A stretch of DNA of 64,000 nt, taken from assembly GCA_001770205.1 (NCBI GenBank), contig MEQL01000050.1, forward strand, positions 1 to 64,000. The letters are read 5' to 3'. Under the pieces are notes generated by a model. That model was not told where the DNA came from, made no database searches, and was given only the letters and a program-made list of their open reading frames with translations. Numbering within the stretch: position 1 is the stretch's first letter; each line of letters starts with the position of its first letter. This stretch comes from Bdellovibrionales bacterium RIFOXYD12_FULL_39_22. GTDB taxonomy: Bacteria > Bdellovibrionota > Bacteriovoracia > Bacteriovoracales > Bacteriovoracaceae. Positions 44,320 to 53,605 of the stretch are shown in pieces. A program made the translations under genes and the position numbers.

Positions 44320-46050
44320 TTAATCGCCTTCGACGTTGATGGCATTGACCACTTGTTCGATGGAGGTGATACCACTAAATACTTTATCCCAGGCATCTTG
44401 TCGGAGCGTTTTCATTCCTTCTTGGATCGCCGCTTTTTTTACGGCATTGGCCGAGGCCTTTTCTAAAACCAAAGGGCGAATCTTATCTGTCATCAGCAGG
44501 AGTTCACTGACAGCAGTTAATCCCGCATAGCCAGTGTTTCCGCATTTAGGACAACCGACGGCCTTAAAGACGGTAGCGTTGGCCGGGAGGGCATCAACTC
44601 CCAAATGGTCTAGCTCATGTTTAGTCAATTGCTGAGGCGCTTTACACTCAGAACATAGAGTCCTAATTAGTCGTTGTGCCAACACGCCGACTACTGAGGA
44701 AGTGATCAAAAAAGGCTGGACTCCCATGTCAATAAGACGGTTGGGAGCAGAGGAGGCATCGTTGGTGTGCAGAGTAGAAAGAACAAAATGGCCAGTAAGT
44801 GATGCTTGGATAACCATATTGGCCGTCTCAATATCTCGTGTTTCACCCACCATAATAACATTTGGATTTTGTCGCAAGATAGCGCGCAAAGCAATGGCAA
44901 AATTCAGATCAATTTTGGGATTAACTTGGATTTGAGAGATACCTGAAAGTTCATATTCTACAGGGTCTTCAACGGTAATAATCATTTTTTTTGGATCATT
45001 GATCCGATCTAAAATAGCAAAGAGGGTAGTCGTTTTTCCATGCCCAGTAGGGCCAGTAACATATAAGACCCCATGCTTTCTCTTACTAAGTTCATCGAGG
45101 CTTTTGAGTACTTTCCCTTTGAAGCCTAAACTTTCAAGGCGTAAAACGGTGTTGGTTTTTTCTAGTAAGCGCATAACGATACGTTCGCCATATTGGATAG
45201 GAACGGTACTTACCCGGATATCGATATCTTTACCGGCCATTTTTAGTTTGATCTTATTGTCCTGCGGAAGACGTTTTTCGGCAATATCCATTTTGGCCAT
45301 AACTTTGATACGTGAGGCCACTGCCTGATGAGTCTTTAGCGATTGGCGCAAAATTTCCGTCATAACTCCCTGGATTCGAAAGCGATAAACTGTTTCGCGT
45401 TCGTAGGGTTCTATATGAATGTCAGAAGCGTGCTCTTTTACGGCGCGAAAAATTATGGAGTGAACAAAGCGAATAACTGGGGCAGAGTCGGCATCTGCAT
45501 CCAAAATATCAATGGGCCCCTCCAAATCCAGATTTTCTTCAAATTCATCTTCAATGGAATCTACTAAATTACGATTGGCCTTTTCATAGACTCGATTGAT
45601 CGCATCTTCCACTCGCAACGGGGAGGAGACGACCACTTTAATATCTTTTTGATAGATCTCTTGTAGATCGTTTATAGCATCAAATTTGAAAGGATCAGTT
45701 ACTGCCACCGTTACAGAGTAGTCCGTCTCAAGAATTGGGAGAACTCCATGAAGTTTAGCGTAGGTGATAGGAATATCGCGAATAATGCCAGTTTCTATTT
45801 CTTCAATTTTGATCTCGTTGATATATGGAATGTTGATTTGATGACACATTACTTTGATGATGTCGTGGGGTTGGATGTAGTTTTTTTTCAGTAAAATTTC
45901 ACCTAGCAACATTCCAGTGGCGTGCTGAATTTCCAGAGCATCACTTAATTGCGCCTCGGTTAAAGAGGTGTGCTTTAAAAGCAACTGGCCAATTTTTAAC
46001 TTGGGCGCATTGTGACTTCCACTCTGTTCAGTGTCGTGCTGATCACTCAT
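44320..46050 (-). CDS. gspE: Type II secretion ATPase GspE
   Basis: A 576-residue hexameric ATPase that powers pseudopilus assembly. The N-terminal T2SSE_N domain (about 20-160) is followed by the catalytic domain: Walker A GPTGHGKTT (333-341; His replaces the usual Ser), the Asp box ITVEDPVEYEL, Walker B region NPNVIMVGETRD (about 396-407) and the His box. A four-Cys zinc module is present (CSEC 466-469, CPKC 500-503). Its start overlaps the gspD stop by 4 bp. Confidence 0.96.
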   Translation of the reverse strand: MSDQHDTEQSGSHNAPKLKIGQLLLKHTSLTEAQLSDALEIQHATGMLLGEILLKKNYIQPHDIIKVMCHQINIPYINEIKIEEIETGIIRDIPITYAKLHGVLPILETDYSVTVAVTDPFKFDAINDLQEIYQKDIKVVVSSPLRVEDAINRVYEKANRNLVDSIEDEFEENLDLEGPIDILDADADSAPVIRFVHSIIFRAVKEHASDIHIEPYERETVYRFRIQGVMTEILRQSLKTHQAVASRIKVMAKMDIAEKRLPQDNKIKLKMAGKDIDIRVSTVPIQYGERIVMRLLEKTNTVLRLESLGFKGKVLKSLDELSKRKHGVLYVTGPTGHGKTTTLFAILDRINDPKKMIITVEDPVEYELSGISQIQVNPKIDLNFAIALRAILRQNPNVIMVGETRDIETANMVIQASLTGHFVLSTLHTNDASSAPNRLIDMGVQPFLITSSVVGVLAQRLIRTLCSECKAPQQLTKHELDHLGVDALPANATVFKAVGCPKCGNTGYAGLTAVSELLLMTDKIRPLVLEKASANAVKKAAIQEGMKTLRQDAWDKVFSGITSIEQVVNAINVEGD

Positions 46051-48596
46051 AATTTCCCATCAACGTCAAAATCATCGTTAATAATTTCATTCTCTAGCGA
46101 AGGCACTGTGGTGACAGGTGCCGCCGCTCGTTCACTTTTTTCGCTTTTGCTCAGGGGTTCTCCTGGAGCGAGTGGATCTAGAGGTTCTATTTTTTCAATG
46201 TCCTCTTTTTTGGCCTCTTCTTGGGCCTTTTCTTCTTCTGTTTCTTCGGCCAGTGGTTTATTTTCATCGTCAACATTTTGATTGCTGTATGGGTTTGCTG
46301 CTGATTGATCAAATAGTGGGCCTGCTTGTTGCTTGCCGGCCTTATCGTACATGGCCTTCATCTCATCGCCAAAAGGATCATCATCCCCTAAGATGGTTTT
46401 AAGATGAGCGCTACGGCGATTTAAAACATCTTTAACATTTTTGGCCACATTTTCCTCATATGGACTAAGAATTTTAGGAGTAAAGAAAAATAAAACATTC
46501 ATTTTTATCTTCTCCATTTTTTTATCTTTAAACAGCCAGCCCAAAATGGGAATGTCACCCAAAAGTGGAACTTTGGTTATAGTTTCTGAAAGTTTATCAC
46601 GCATTAATCCTCCCATGGCAACCGTGTCACGATCGCGGACCGTAACGGTGGTAACAGCGCTACGGGCAGTAGTGGCATGGGCCTGATCTTGTACTCCGGC
46701 CGGAACGGACACGGTGGAAAAATCTTCAATCTTTTGATCAATATCTAATTTAATAAAGCGCGTGGCCTTATTGATATGAGGAGTAATTTTCAAAGTGATA
46801 CCAACTTGGATATAGTCAACGGAGGTAGTATCGTTACCGTTAGTTCCCGCAGTCTTTTTCATTACGGGCATTTTATCACCGACTTCAAAAACGGCCTGCA
46901 TGTTATCGGTGGCCAAAATTTGAGGAGTGGCCAAAACGTTAGTGTTGCTATCGGTTCCAAAGGCCTTAATCATGGCGTTGATATTGTTTACTCTGATGCC
47001 GGTCATTCCCGGAAGCGTTACGGCCTTAGATTGTCCCAGGCCTGCTCCCGCGTAAAGCCCATTAGCATTTGGCAGGCCTGCGGGATTTAGTAGCGAGAGT
47101 AGGTCATTACTTCCTGCTGTAAAGCCGGCGGTATTTACCCCTGTTCCATAGCGGCCAACAATGTTGATGCCCATTCCCGTCTCTTTTTTTACCGCAGTTT
47201 CTAAAATCATTCCCTCGACGTAAACTTGATCTTTGGGTACATCCAGTTTTTTAATAACTCCTTGGATGGTAAGATAATCAGTGGGAGAGGCGGTGATGAC
47301 CAGCGCATTATTTTCTTTGTCGGAGGTAATTTTAACCGGCCCGGAAAAAAGAGTATCTTCTGGAGAGCTTTTAGTAAATCTGGCCAGCTTGCTATCATTG
47401 CCGGTGGGGGCCATGCCATTTATTAGGGTAGAAAGTGTTTTTGAAAGTGTTTCGGAGTCACCATAATTTAGATAATAAACATGAATTTGCCCACCACTTT
47501 GCGAAACTAACTTAACATCTAATTTGGCAATCAGATTTCGTAGTTCTTTTTCTCCAGAATCGTTCACCATAGCAATGATGGAATTGGTTCGCGACTCAGC
47601 GATAATGTTGCCAATTGCAGTATCATCTCCTGTTCCGCTGCGTCTGAATTTATTATTTTTTTGATCATTTTTTATAATTTGCTCAAGTAGCTTAGCAATT
47701 TCTTGAGCGGAGGAGTGCTTGACGGGGATAATTTGCAGTGATCGCTCATGGCCAGGAACGTCGACAAGTTTTATTAGTCTATCCAGACGATTAATGTTGG
47801 CCCCGGTATCTTGTACAATTACGGTGTTGGTTTGATTAATTTCGGTCATTCTCCCATAGCGAGAAACAAAAGTTCGAAGTTGACGCGTTAATTCTACGCT
47901 GGAGATATGTTTTAGCGGAATTATTTTCATTACATAGTTTTCAGTATCGGGAGTGTAGTTGCCGCTATAAATTTTAGTAGAGGCATAGCGAATATCACGA
48001 GATTGTACAATTTGATAAAAGGCCCCAGAATTTACGAGCGCATATCCATTAATGCTAAGTGCCGTAAGATACGCCTTCCAAGCATCACCCACAGTAATCG
48101 GGGAGGGGGCGATAATGGAAATTTTACCTTTTAGCTCTTTGTCTAAAATTAAATTTAGGCCTGTTAACTTTTGCATATGCTGAGTTAGATCAGTTAGCGA
48201 AGTATTGGGAAAATTAAAACTGGTAATCACCTCAGGGCCAAAGGCCGTTTCCGGATTTAGATTTACATATTCTTTGGCCTTGGGAGTGGCCTCGTTATTT
48301 TCCTTTCTGCCAAAAATATTTTTGGGGGCAGGCACACTATCAGATTTTTCCTCGCCATCACCCAAAGAATCTCCTCCTTCATCGCCTCCCTCGTTGGCCC
48401 CATATTCGCTTCCCTCTGATCCCTCACCACCACCGTAATCACCACCTTCACTATCGCCTTCTCCTGCATCAAAGCTGCTGCGACTTTGGTATTTTTTAAA
48501 TTTAGATTGCGCTGATCCATCAGAAATCAGTGAAAGATTGAGCAAAACTAGTAGTGATAAAAAGAGCGAAAGGTTGCAGCATCTACTTTTTTTCAT
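46047..48596 (-). CDS. gspD: Type II secretion outer-membrane secretin GspD
   Basis: An 849-residue secretin. ATG 48596 (MKKSRCCNLSLFLSLLVLLN) is chosen because GGATGGG lies about 8 nt before it; the in-frame ATG at 48608 lies inside that site. A signal peptide (about 1-32) is followed by an acidic, Gly-rich tract (about 45-90) and the N0 domain (ITSFNFPNTSLTDLTQHM), N1-N3 repeats and the secretin domain (VPLLGDIPILGWLF). The acidic N-terminal tract and the long acidic C-terminus are unusual. Full pore length otherwise. Confidence 0.95.
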   Translation of the reverse strand: MKKSRCCNLSLFLSLLVLLNLSLISDGSAQSKFKKYQSRSSFDAGEGDSEGGDYGGGEGSEGSEYGANEGGDEGGDSLGDGEEKSDSVPAPKNIFGRKENNEATPKAKEYVNLNPETAFGPEVITSFNFPNTSLTDLTQHMQKLTGLNLILDKELKGKISIIAPSPITVGDAWKAYLTALSINGYALVNSGAFYQIVQSRDIRYASTKIYSGNYTPDTENYVMKIIPLKHISSVELTRQLRTFVSRYGRMTEINQTNTVIVQDTGANINRLDRLIKLVDVPGHERSLQIIPVKHSSAQEIAKLLEQIIKNDQKNNKFRRSGTGDDTAIGNIIAESRTNSIIAMVNDSGEKELRNLIAKLDVKLVSQSGGQIHVYYLNYGDSETLSKTLSTLINGMAPTGNDSKLARFTKSSPEDTLFSGPVKITSDKENNALVITASPTDYLTIQGVIKKLDVPKDQVYVEGMILETAVKKETGMGINIVGRYGTGVNTAGFTAGSNDLLSLLNPAGLPNANGLYAGAGLGQSKAVTLPGMTGIRVNNINAMIKAFGTDSNTNVLATPQILATDNMQAVFEVGDKMPVMKKTAGTNGNDTTSVDYIQVGITLKITPHINKATRFIKLDIDQKIEDFSTVSVPAGVQDQAHATTARSAVTTVTVRDRDTVAMGGLMRDKLSETITKVPLLGDIPILGWLFKDKKMEKIKMNVLFFFTPKILSPYEENVAKNVKDVLNRRSAHLKTILGDDDPFGDEMKAMYDKAGKQQAGPLFDQSAANPYSNQNVDDENKPLAEETEEEKAQEEAKKEDIEKIEPLDPLAPGEPLSKSEKSERAAAPVTTVPSLENEIINDDFDVDGKL

Positions 48597-48653
48597 AATG
48601 TTTCCCATCCTTGTGAAACCTATTATTTTAATTCTCGGCCTTAAACCAACAAT

Positions 48654-49835
48654 CTACTCAAAGGTATATTCGTAGGTTTGATCAACACCATCGCGACTGA
48701 TTCCTAGTTGCAAATTATCTAAGTCTTTGAAGCGTCCAAACATGGCCATAATCTCATTTATATTTTGTATTTTTTTACCATCGATGGTGTTGATGTAGTC
48801 TCCATTTTGAATATTGAGTTTTGTGTATATTGATCCAGGGACTACATCCATCATTTTGAAAGAGAGGCTACCATCAGGGTTTTTTATAGTTACAGCTCTT
48901 GCTTGGGTTAAAACGGTAGACATATCTGTCAACATTTCGTCGCGGAATTTTTTGTTGATAACAAAAGCATTCCCTTCATTTTTAATTCCTTGATCTAGGT
49001 TAGAAGGAAGAATTTTTTTGCCTTCTTGCGGAGAGAGGACTTTGTAGCTGTTTTTCGTCGCAATACGATCATTGTTTTTAATTTCATCGTTTAAGACATA
49101 TTCGCAAGTGCCCTCTTCTAAATTTTTTACGATGATTTTATTTTCAGCAATTATTTCTAAACGAAAGCCACTGTTGATGCTATCTTTTTCGCGTAAAAAT
49201 ACTACATTGCTTCCACCTCCGATCTGAATGGTGGCCACTGATTTTGTATTGTTTTGCATTACGGTAGTTCCGGTTAGCTTAACCCCCACGGAGGAGCGAT
49301 TTTCAGCATTATCCAAATCACAGATAATATTTTTTTTAGGTTTAACAAATTCTCCCGGATCAAGCTTATTTCCTCTATCAGAAGGAGCGTCTGTACTATT
49401 TGATTTTGTCCTAAAAGCATTGGCAAGTTTGATGGCATCGATGTCCTGAGTTACCCGCGTATTAGGACCGGCCACGCCACCAGGTAGATTTTTGCTCATT
49501 TGTGGTGGCCGATGTAAAAATGCCGAAGTGGTAATTGCCACCATTTTGCCGGCCACGTAGGCCAAGGAGATCACAAAAACAAAAATAAAAAAATTATTTA
49601 TTTGTGGTCTGGCCTTAGGGGAAAAAAAAGTTTGAACAAAAAGATTCCAGTCAAATTGCTTTTTACTACTGACACTTTTTTTGCCGCTACCACCACCATC
49701 TCCTTGAAGTTTAGCGGTTAACTCGGAGACAAAAGTTAAAAATTTATTACGAAAGAGTTGAAGATAACTTTTGAAATTTATCTCTTGTAAAAATTTAGGC
49801 CTAAAATTTTTTATAAACTCTGAATTCAACTTCAT
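48654..49835 (-). CDS. gspC: Type II secretion protein GspC with PDZ domain
   Basis: A protein of about 393 residues (an in-frame TTG at 49865 would add ten). It has a cytoplasmic N-terminus, a single membrane helix (about 80-102, FFIFVFVISLAYVAGKMV), a GspC homology region (GVKLTGTTVMQN, SVATIQIGGGSNVVFLR) and a C-terminal PDZ-like domain (YTKLNIQNGDYINTIDGKKI). It links the inner-membrane platform to the secretin and may choose substrates. First gene of the operon, divergent from the FG-GAP lipoprotein gene. Confidence 0.88.
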   Translation of the reverse strand: MKLNSEFIKNFRPKFLQEINFKSYLQLFRNKFLTFVSELTAKLQGDGGGSGKKSVSSKKQFDWNLFVQTFFSPKARPQINNFFIFVFVISLAYVAGKMVAITTSAFLHRPPQMSKNLPGGVAGPNTRVTQDIDAIKLANAFRTKSNSTDAPSDRGNKLDPGEFVKPKKNIICDLDNAENRSSVGVKLTGTTVMQNNTKSVATIQIGGGSNVVFLREKDSINSGFRLEIIAENKIIVKNLEEGTCEYVLNDEIKNNDRIATKNSYKVLSPQEGKKILPSNLDQGIKNEGNAFVINKKFRDEMLTDMSTVLTQARAVTIKNPDGSLSFKMMDVVPGSIYTKLNIQNGDYINTIDGKKIQNINEIMAMFGRFKDLDNLQLGISRDGVDQTYEYTFE

Positions 49836-49848
49836 GTTAATCCGTTCA

Positions 49849-49865
49849 TTGACAGTCGTTGTCAA
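49849..49865. promoter_or_regulatory. 17-bp palindrome between the T2SS operon and a divergent lipoprotein gene
   Basis: TTGACA-GTCGT-TGTCAA is a perfect 6-bp inverted repeat with a 5-bp spacer. Its TTGACA could be the -35 box of a plus-strand promoter with CATAAT at 49874-49879 (19-bp spacing). It may instead be an operator shared by both directions. Confidence 0.4.
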
Positions 49866-49995
49866 CTATGGGCCATAATAAAAATAGCACATGCATAACA
49901 TTATTTTAAGTCAGGTATGGGCATTACAGCAAGTATTCTTTATCATTAATTATAACTTTGATGATTTTTTACAAAAATTAGTTGAGAATTATTCA

Positions 49996-51807
49996 ATGAT
50001 TTATAATTTTATATTTTATTTAAAAATTATTTTAAAACTCATATTGATGGCAATTTTGCTAGGCTGCTCCTCTGTAAAAGTTGAGGAAAATAGTTTTGAA
50101 AAGTTAGTACTTAAGACGGAGAGCATTGCCAAAGAGAGATTGCCTGCCCCCACATATGGGCCGACCATGATTAACGATAGTAGTTTTGTCGACAAGACCT
50201 TGGACTATGGCCTAAGTACGATTAATGGAATTCATTTTTACGTTGTGGACTTTGATGCGGATAACTACAGCGATTTAGTGGTGTTGGATTCCAATTATGC
50301 CTCTCCACAATTTTTTAAATTTAAGCGAAAGATAAAAAAATTTGAAGCAATTGACTATAATCCCTTCAATATGGACATTCGCGTCTCCTATCTCAACTTT
50401 GTCGATTTGGATAAGGATGGCACTCTGGATTTAGTCACTACCGTCTTAAATCAAAAAACAGAACTAACAAAAACTCCTATTAGATTATTTCAAGGGATTA
50501 TTCTAAATAATAAAATTCTCTACGTGGAAAAGCACAGTGGCCTATCGAAAAAAGTTGGCCCAACAGCATCGTTAGTAGCTTTGGATTACAATTTAGATGG
50601 ATGGATTGATTTTTTTCACGGCAACTGGTTTGACTATTCTCTTCAAAATCCTGCTCCTGTTTTTGATGGCCTGTCTTTAGCAATTTCTCCTTTTGTTTTT
50701 GAGGATGATTCCGCCCGATTAGTAGGAGAGCGCCCCAAGAAAGTCGAACCAACCCTGGCCACCGGTGCACGGCCAACCTGGGGAGTGGCCACCTGTGACA
50801 TAGATCAAAATGGATATCCCGATATACTGACGGCCTCCTCCAGCGGACATGCCAATAGATTATGGTTAAATGTCAAAGATGAACGAGTAGGATTGCTCTT
50901 TAAAGATTATGGGCCAGAATCAGGATATGCTTCTGATATAGAGGGACACTTAGAGGTTTTGGGAGGTGGAAACACTTTTTTTGGTATTTGTAGTGATTAC
51001 AACAACGATGGCATTATGGATGCAATGCTGGGTGAGTTGAGTCATTCTTATGATTCTGAAAATCGTGATCGCTCAAGTATTTTAACTGGAACCAGCATGA
51101 ATTTCCCCCCTAAATTTATTCGCACAGACTATTCACAAGATGATGGACGAGAGCGCTGGAATCAGAGTGATCGGCGAGGAGTGTGGCTTGACTATAATTT
51201 AGATGGATTGGTAGATGTTTTGGTAGATAATTCAGGTTTTCCTCCAGAATCAAGATTGGTACTGTTTGGCCAAGAGTCAGATCATCTTTTTGCGGATATT
51301 GCCCCCGAGATTGGAATTGATATTGTTAACCCTAATGGAACGGTTGTTTTAGATGTTAACGATGATGGCAGGCCGGATATTTTAACAGGACAGAATAATT
51401 TACGAGATGTCCGAATACCTCATCGTCTTTATCTTTTTGAAAATGTTACTCCGCGTAATGGAAATCGCTCGTTACGCTTTTATTTGCGCGCTGCCAAGGC
51501 AAATATTCGAGGAATTGGTGCCATGGTGATTTTACAGACAAGCGAAAAAACGCAGCGCCGTTGGGTGGAGGATAATTATGGTGCTTTGGCCTCGCAAAAT
51601 GAGGAAGGAATTCTTTTTGGCATAGGTAGTGAGGCCCCCCAAGAAGTGCGAGTGGTCTGGCCGTACCTGTCTCACGCAAATGGCAAGAGTAAAAATATAG
51701 AAACAACTTATGATTTATCAAAAATATCTTTCTCAGAGCATCTTGATTTGACACTTTGTGAATCAGGGAAAATGGTTATTGGCCGTAATTGGGGGCCTTG
51801 TTATTAG
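49996..51807 (+). CDS. Lipoprotein with FG-GAP/VCBS calcium loops and ASPIC/UnbV domain
   Basis: A protein of about 603 residues. ATG 49996 gives a signal with lipobox LLGC; an upstream in-frame ATG at 49891 would give an over-long leader. At least seven DxDxDG-type calcium loops are visible (DFDADNYSD, DLDKDGTLD, DYNLDGWID, DIDQNGYPD, DYNNDGIMD, DYNLDGLVD, DVNDDGRPD), fitting an integrin-like beta-propeller. The C-terminal part (GIGAMVILQTSEKTQRR, GIGSEAPQEVRVVWP) is the ASPIC/UnbV domain. It is a surface protein, perhaps adhesive or carbohydrate-binding. It diverges from gspC, so a link with type II secretion is possible but unproven. Confidence 0.8.
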   Translation: MIYNFIFYLKIILKLILMAILLGCSSVKVEENSFEKLVLKTESIAKERLPAPTYGPTMINDSSFVDKTLDYGLSTINGIHFYVVDFDADNYSDLVVLDSNYASPQFFKFKRKIKKFEAIDYNPFNMDIRVSYLNFVDLDKDGTLDLVTTVLNQKTELTKTPIRLFQGIILNNKILYVEKHSGLSKKVGPTASLVALDYNLDGWIDFFHGNWFDYSLQNPAPVFDGLSLAISPFVFEDDSARLVGERPKKVEPTLATGARPTWGVATCDIDQNGYPDILTASSSGHANRLWLNVKDERVGLLFKDYGPESGYASDIEGHLEVLGGGNTFFGICSDYNNDGIMDAMLGELSHSYDSENRDRSSILTGTSMNFPPKFIRTDYSQDDGRERWNQSDRRGVWLDYNLDGLVDVLVDNSGFPPESRLVLFGQESDHLFADIAPEIGIDIVNPNGTVVLDVNDDGRPDILTGQNNLRDVRIPHRLYLFENVTPRNGNRSLRFYLRAAKANIRGIGAMVILQTSEKTQRRWVEDNYGALASQNEEGILFGIGSEAPQEVRVVWPYLSHANGKSKNIETTYDLSKISFSEHLDLTLCESGKMVIGRNWGPCY

Positions 51808-51816
51808 TTTGTGTTC

Positions 51817-52647
51817 TTAAGAATTTTTGCGCTCAGAATGTTGTTGCTGGTAGAGATTAATTGTTTGAGAAAATTCTTTGATGTGATTGGGCATACTGGC
51901 ATAGTTTAAGGTGGCCATATATATTTTAGAGATGCCCAGTTCTGGCAATTCATAACAACAAACAGAATCATTATTTTTGAGAACATGGTCGGGAACTACC
52001 GCCACGCCTACTCCGCTTTTTACTAGGTTGACGATAGTGGTGATAGAGTCGACTTTTATTATTGCACTATTTTTTTTCTTACTTATTCGAAAAATATTGT
52101 CATTGTCGTTATAGATAATCCAGCGGTAGTCGTTAATTTTTTTAGGAGAGATCTCTTTTTTGCTGATTAACATAAGTCTTTCATCAAAAATAAACAGAGA
52201 AGAAATTAGCTCAGATTGGATATTTTCGGTGGTAAAAACCATGTCGTATTGTCCCTCTTCTAGCGCCTTTTTTAAATTCGGTTGAATATCAATATGCACT
52301 GAAATGTTGCGACTAAAATTTTTATAATAGGCAATCATGATAGGAGTAAGCCATGTTTCCAAGAGGCCATGTAAAACTCCAATTTTGATTGAACGATTGT
52401 CTTCTTTTTGAAAAAGATCCAGCGCCATTTTGTCAAATTCTTGGGATAGCTTAAACAGTCTTAGTCCACGATCGGTTAGGATAACTTTTTTGGAGGAACG
52501 AATTATTAGCTCTTCTCCTACGCCCTCTTCTAACATTTTGATCTGCCGACTAACCGCTGACTGGGCAACTCCCAAAATGGTGGCGGCCTTAGAAAAACTC
52601 AAGTGTTGAGCGGTTAGAATAAATGCTTTTAAGTATCGATAATCCAT
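51817..52647 (-). CDS. LysR-type transcriptional regulator
   Basis: A 276-residue regulator. GGAGAG lies just before ATG 52647 (MDYRYLKAFILTAQHLSFSK), so the longer frame to 52683 is not used. The winged-helix domain (about 1-60) has AATILGVAQSAVSRQIKMLE. A periplasmic-binding-like effector domain follows. The usual target would be the gene next to it, and the phosphopantetheinyl transferase is immediately upstream on the same strand (1 bp apart), so they share a transcript. Effector unknown. Confidence 0.88.
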   Translation of the reverse strand: MDYRYLKAFILTAQHLSFSKAATILGVAQSAVSRQIKMLEEGVGEELIIRSSKKVILTDRGLRLFKLSQEFDKMALDLFQKEDNRSIKIGVLHGLLETWLTPIMIAYYKNFSRNISVHIDIQPNLKKALEEGQYDMVFTTENIQSELISSLFIFDERLMLISKKEISPKKINDYRWIIYNDNDNIFRISKKKNSAIIKVDSITTIVNLVKSGVGVAVVPDHVLKNNDSVCCYELPELGISKIYMATLNYASMPNHIKEFSQTINLYQQQHSERKNS

Positions 52648-52648
52648 T

Positions 52649-53320
52649 TTAATCTCTCCGCGTAATTTGCGCAGTGGCCACAATTAAGGTTTGCCCGGCA
52701 GTTTCTATTTGTTGGTAATTTAGTTCTCCGATGGCATCACTAATTTGGCCATCGGTGTATAGTGCGAATTTTTTGTCAAGGATGGAGATATCTTGCAATA
52801 CCAGTTGACGATCGCCTATTCCAAATTGTTCTTTTATGGGATCAAGTGCTTTAAAGGCCGCTTCTTTCATCGACCAAATCTCTAGTAAATTGGCGGAAGA
52901 ATTATCGGCCGGGTTAATGGCCTTTCGCTCAATTCCGCTGGAAATTTTTCTTTGGGCCAATTCGATATCTATCCCTACGCCGATATGTCTAGCGCTACCA
53001 TTACAGCAGGCCGCGCCTATGTTTTTAGTATGAGAAATTGAGATGTTTACCGCAGGGAAGTTGATTAATTTGCTGTAATTGGCCAAGGACAGTAACTCAA
53101 AATCATCTGGGAGTTTGATGTCCAGTTCTAATTGAAGGCCCAAGTACTCTGACAAACATTTTTTTAAAGCTATTCTGGAGGCAATCCAGCTATTGGCCAG
53201 ATGTTCCGTTTTAAAATGGGAAATAAGCGCCGGGCCAATCTCAGAATTGATTGCGTGAATTTTATATATCATAAACAAATATATTGCGCAGATGGAATTA
53301 ATTTGCAATAAATTATGCAT
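52649..53320 (-). CDS. 4'-phosphopantetheinyl transferase (Sfp-like)
   Basis: A 223-residue enzyme, or 207 if it starts at ATG 53272; neither start has a clear ribosome site. It transfers phosphopantetheine from CoA to a carrier protein. Motifs are present in order: NISISHTKN (about 93-101), VGIDIELAQRK with the metal Asp (about 115-123), and WSMKEAAFKAL (about 148-158). The size is like Sfp rather than the short AcpS. No polyketide or peptide synthetase is in the window, so the carrier is probably the fatty-acid one or is elsewhere. Followed by the LysR gene. Confidence 0.8.
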   Translation of the reverse strand: MHNLLQINSICAIYLFMIYKIHAINSEIGPALISHFKTEHLANSWIASRIALKKCLSEYLGLQLELDIKLPDDFELLSLANYSKLINFPAVNISISHTKNIGAACCNGSARHIGVGIDIELAQRKISSGIERKAINPADNSSANLLEIWSMKEAAFKALDPIKEQFGIGDRQLVLQDISILDKKFALYTDGQISDAIGELNYQQIETAGQTLIVATAQITRRD

Positions 53321-53360
53321 TATCGGTAATATCTATTCGAATTATGCCAGGAGAGAAGAA

Positions 53361-53531
53361 ATGTTTCCAGAAGAGATGCAGGGTTTAATGGCCAAAATTA
53401 TTTTCTTTATTTTTGCTACTTGCGCTCTTTGCCTTACCCGTGTTAGAGCAGATGAAGCTTCTCCATCTAATCTCTTGACACATTTTTCACACTCTTCGGC
53501 CATAGTTTATTCTGTTCAAAATCAAAAATAG
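53361..53531 (+). CDS. Small putative secreted peptide
   Basis: A 56-residue frame with AGGAGAG before ATG 53361. The middle is hydrophobic (AKIIFFIFATCALCLTRVRA, a possible signal or membrane segment), followed by DEASPSNLLTHFSHSS and a polar tail. It lies between the divergent phosphopantetheinyl transferase gene and glnN. No homologues recognised; it could be a leader or a real small protein. Confidence 0.35.
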   Translation: MFPEEMQGLMAKIIFFIFATCALCLTRVRADEASPSNLLTHFSHSSAIVYSVQNQK

Positions 53532-53605
53532 TTCGTTATAATCAGCAAGTCTTAAATAAATCACAGCATTATTATAAAATTTAATTTCAACGAAGGACGT
53601 GGACA

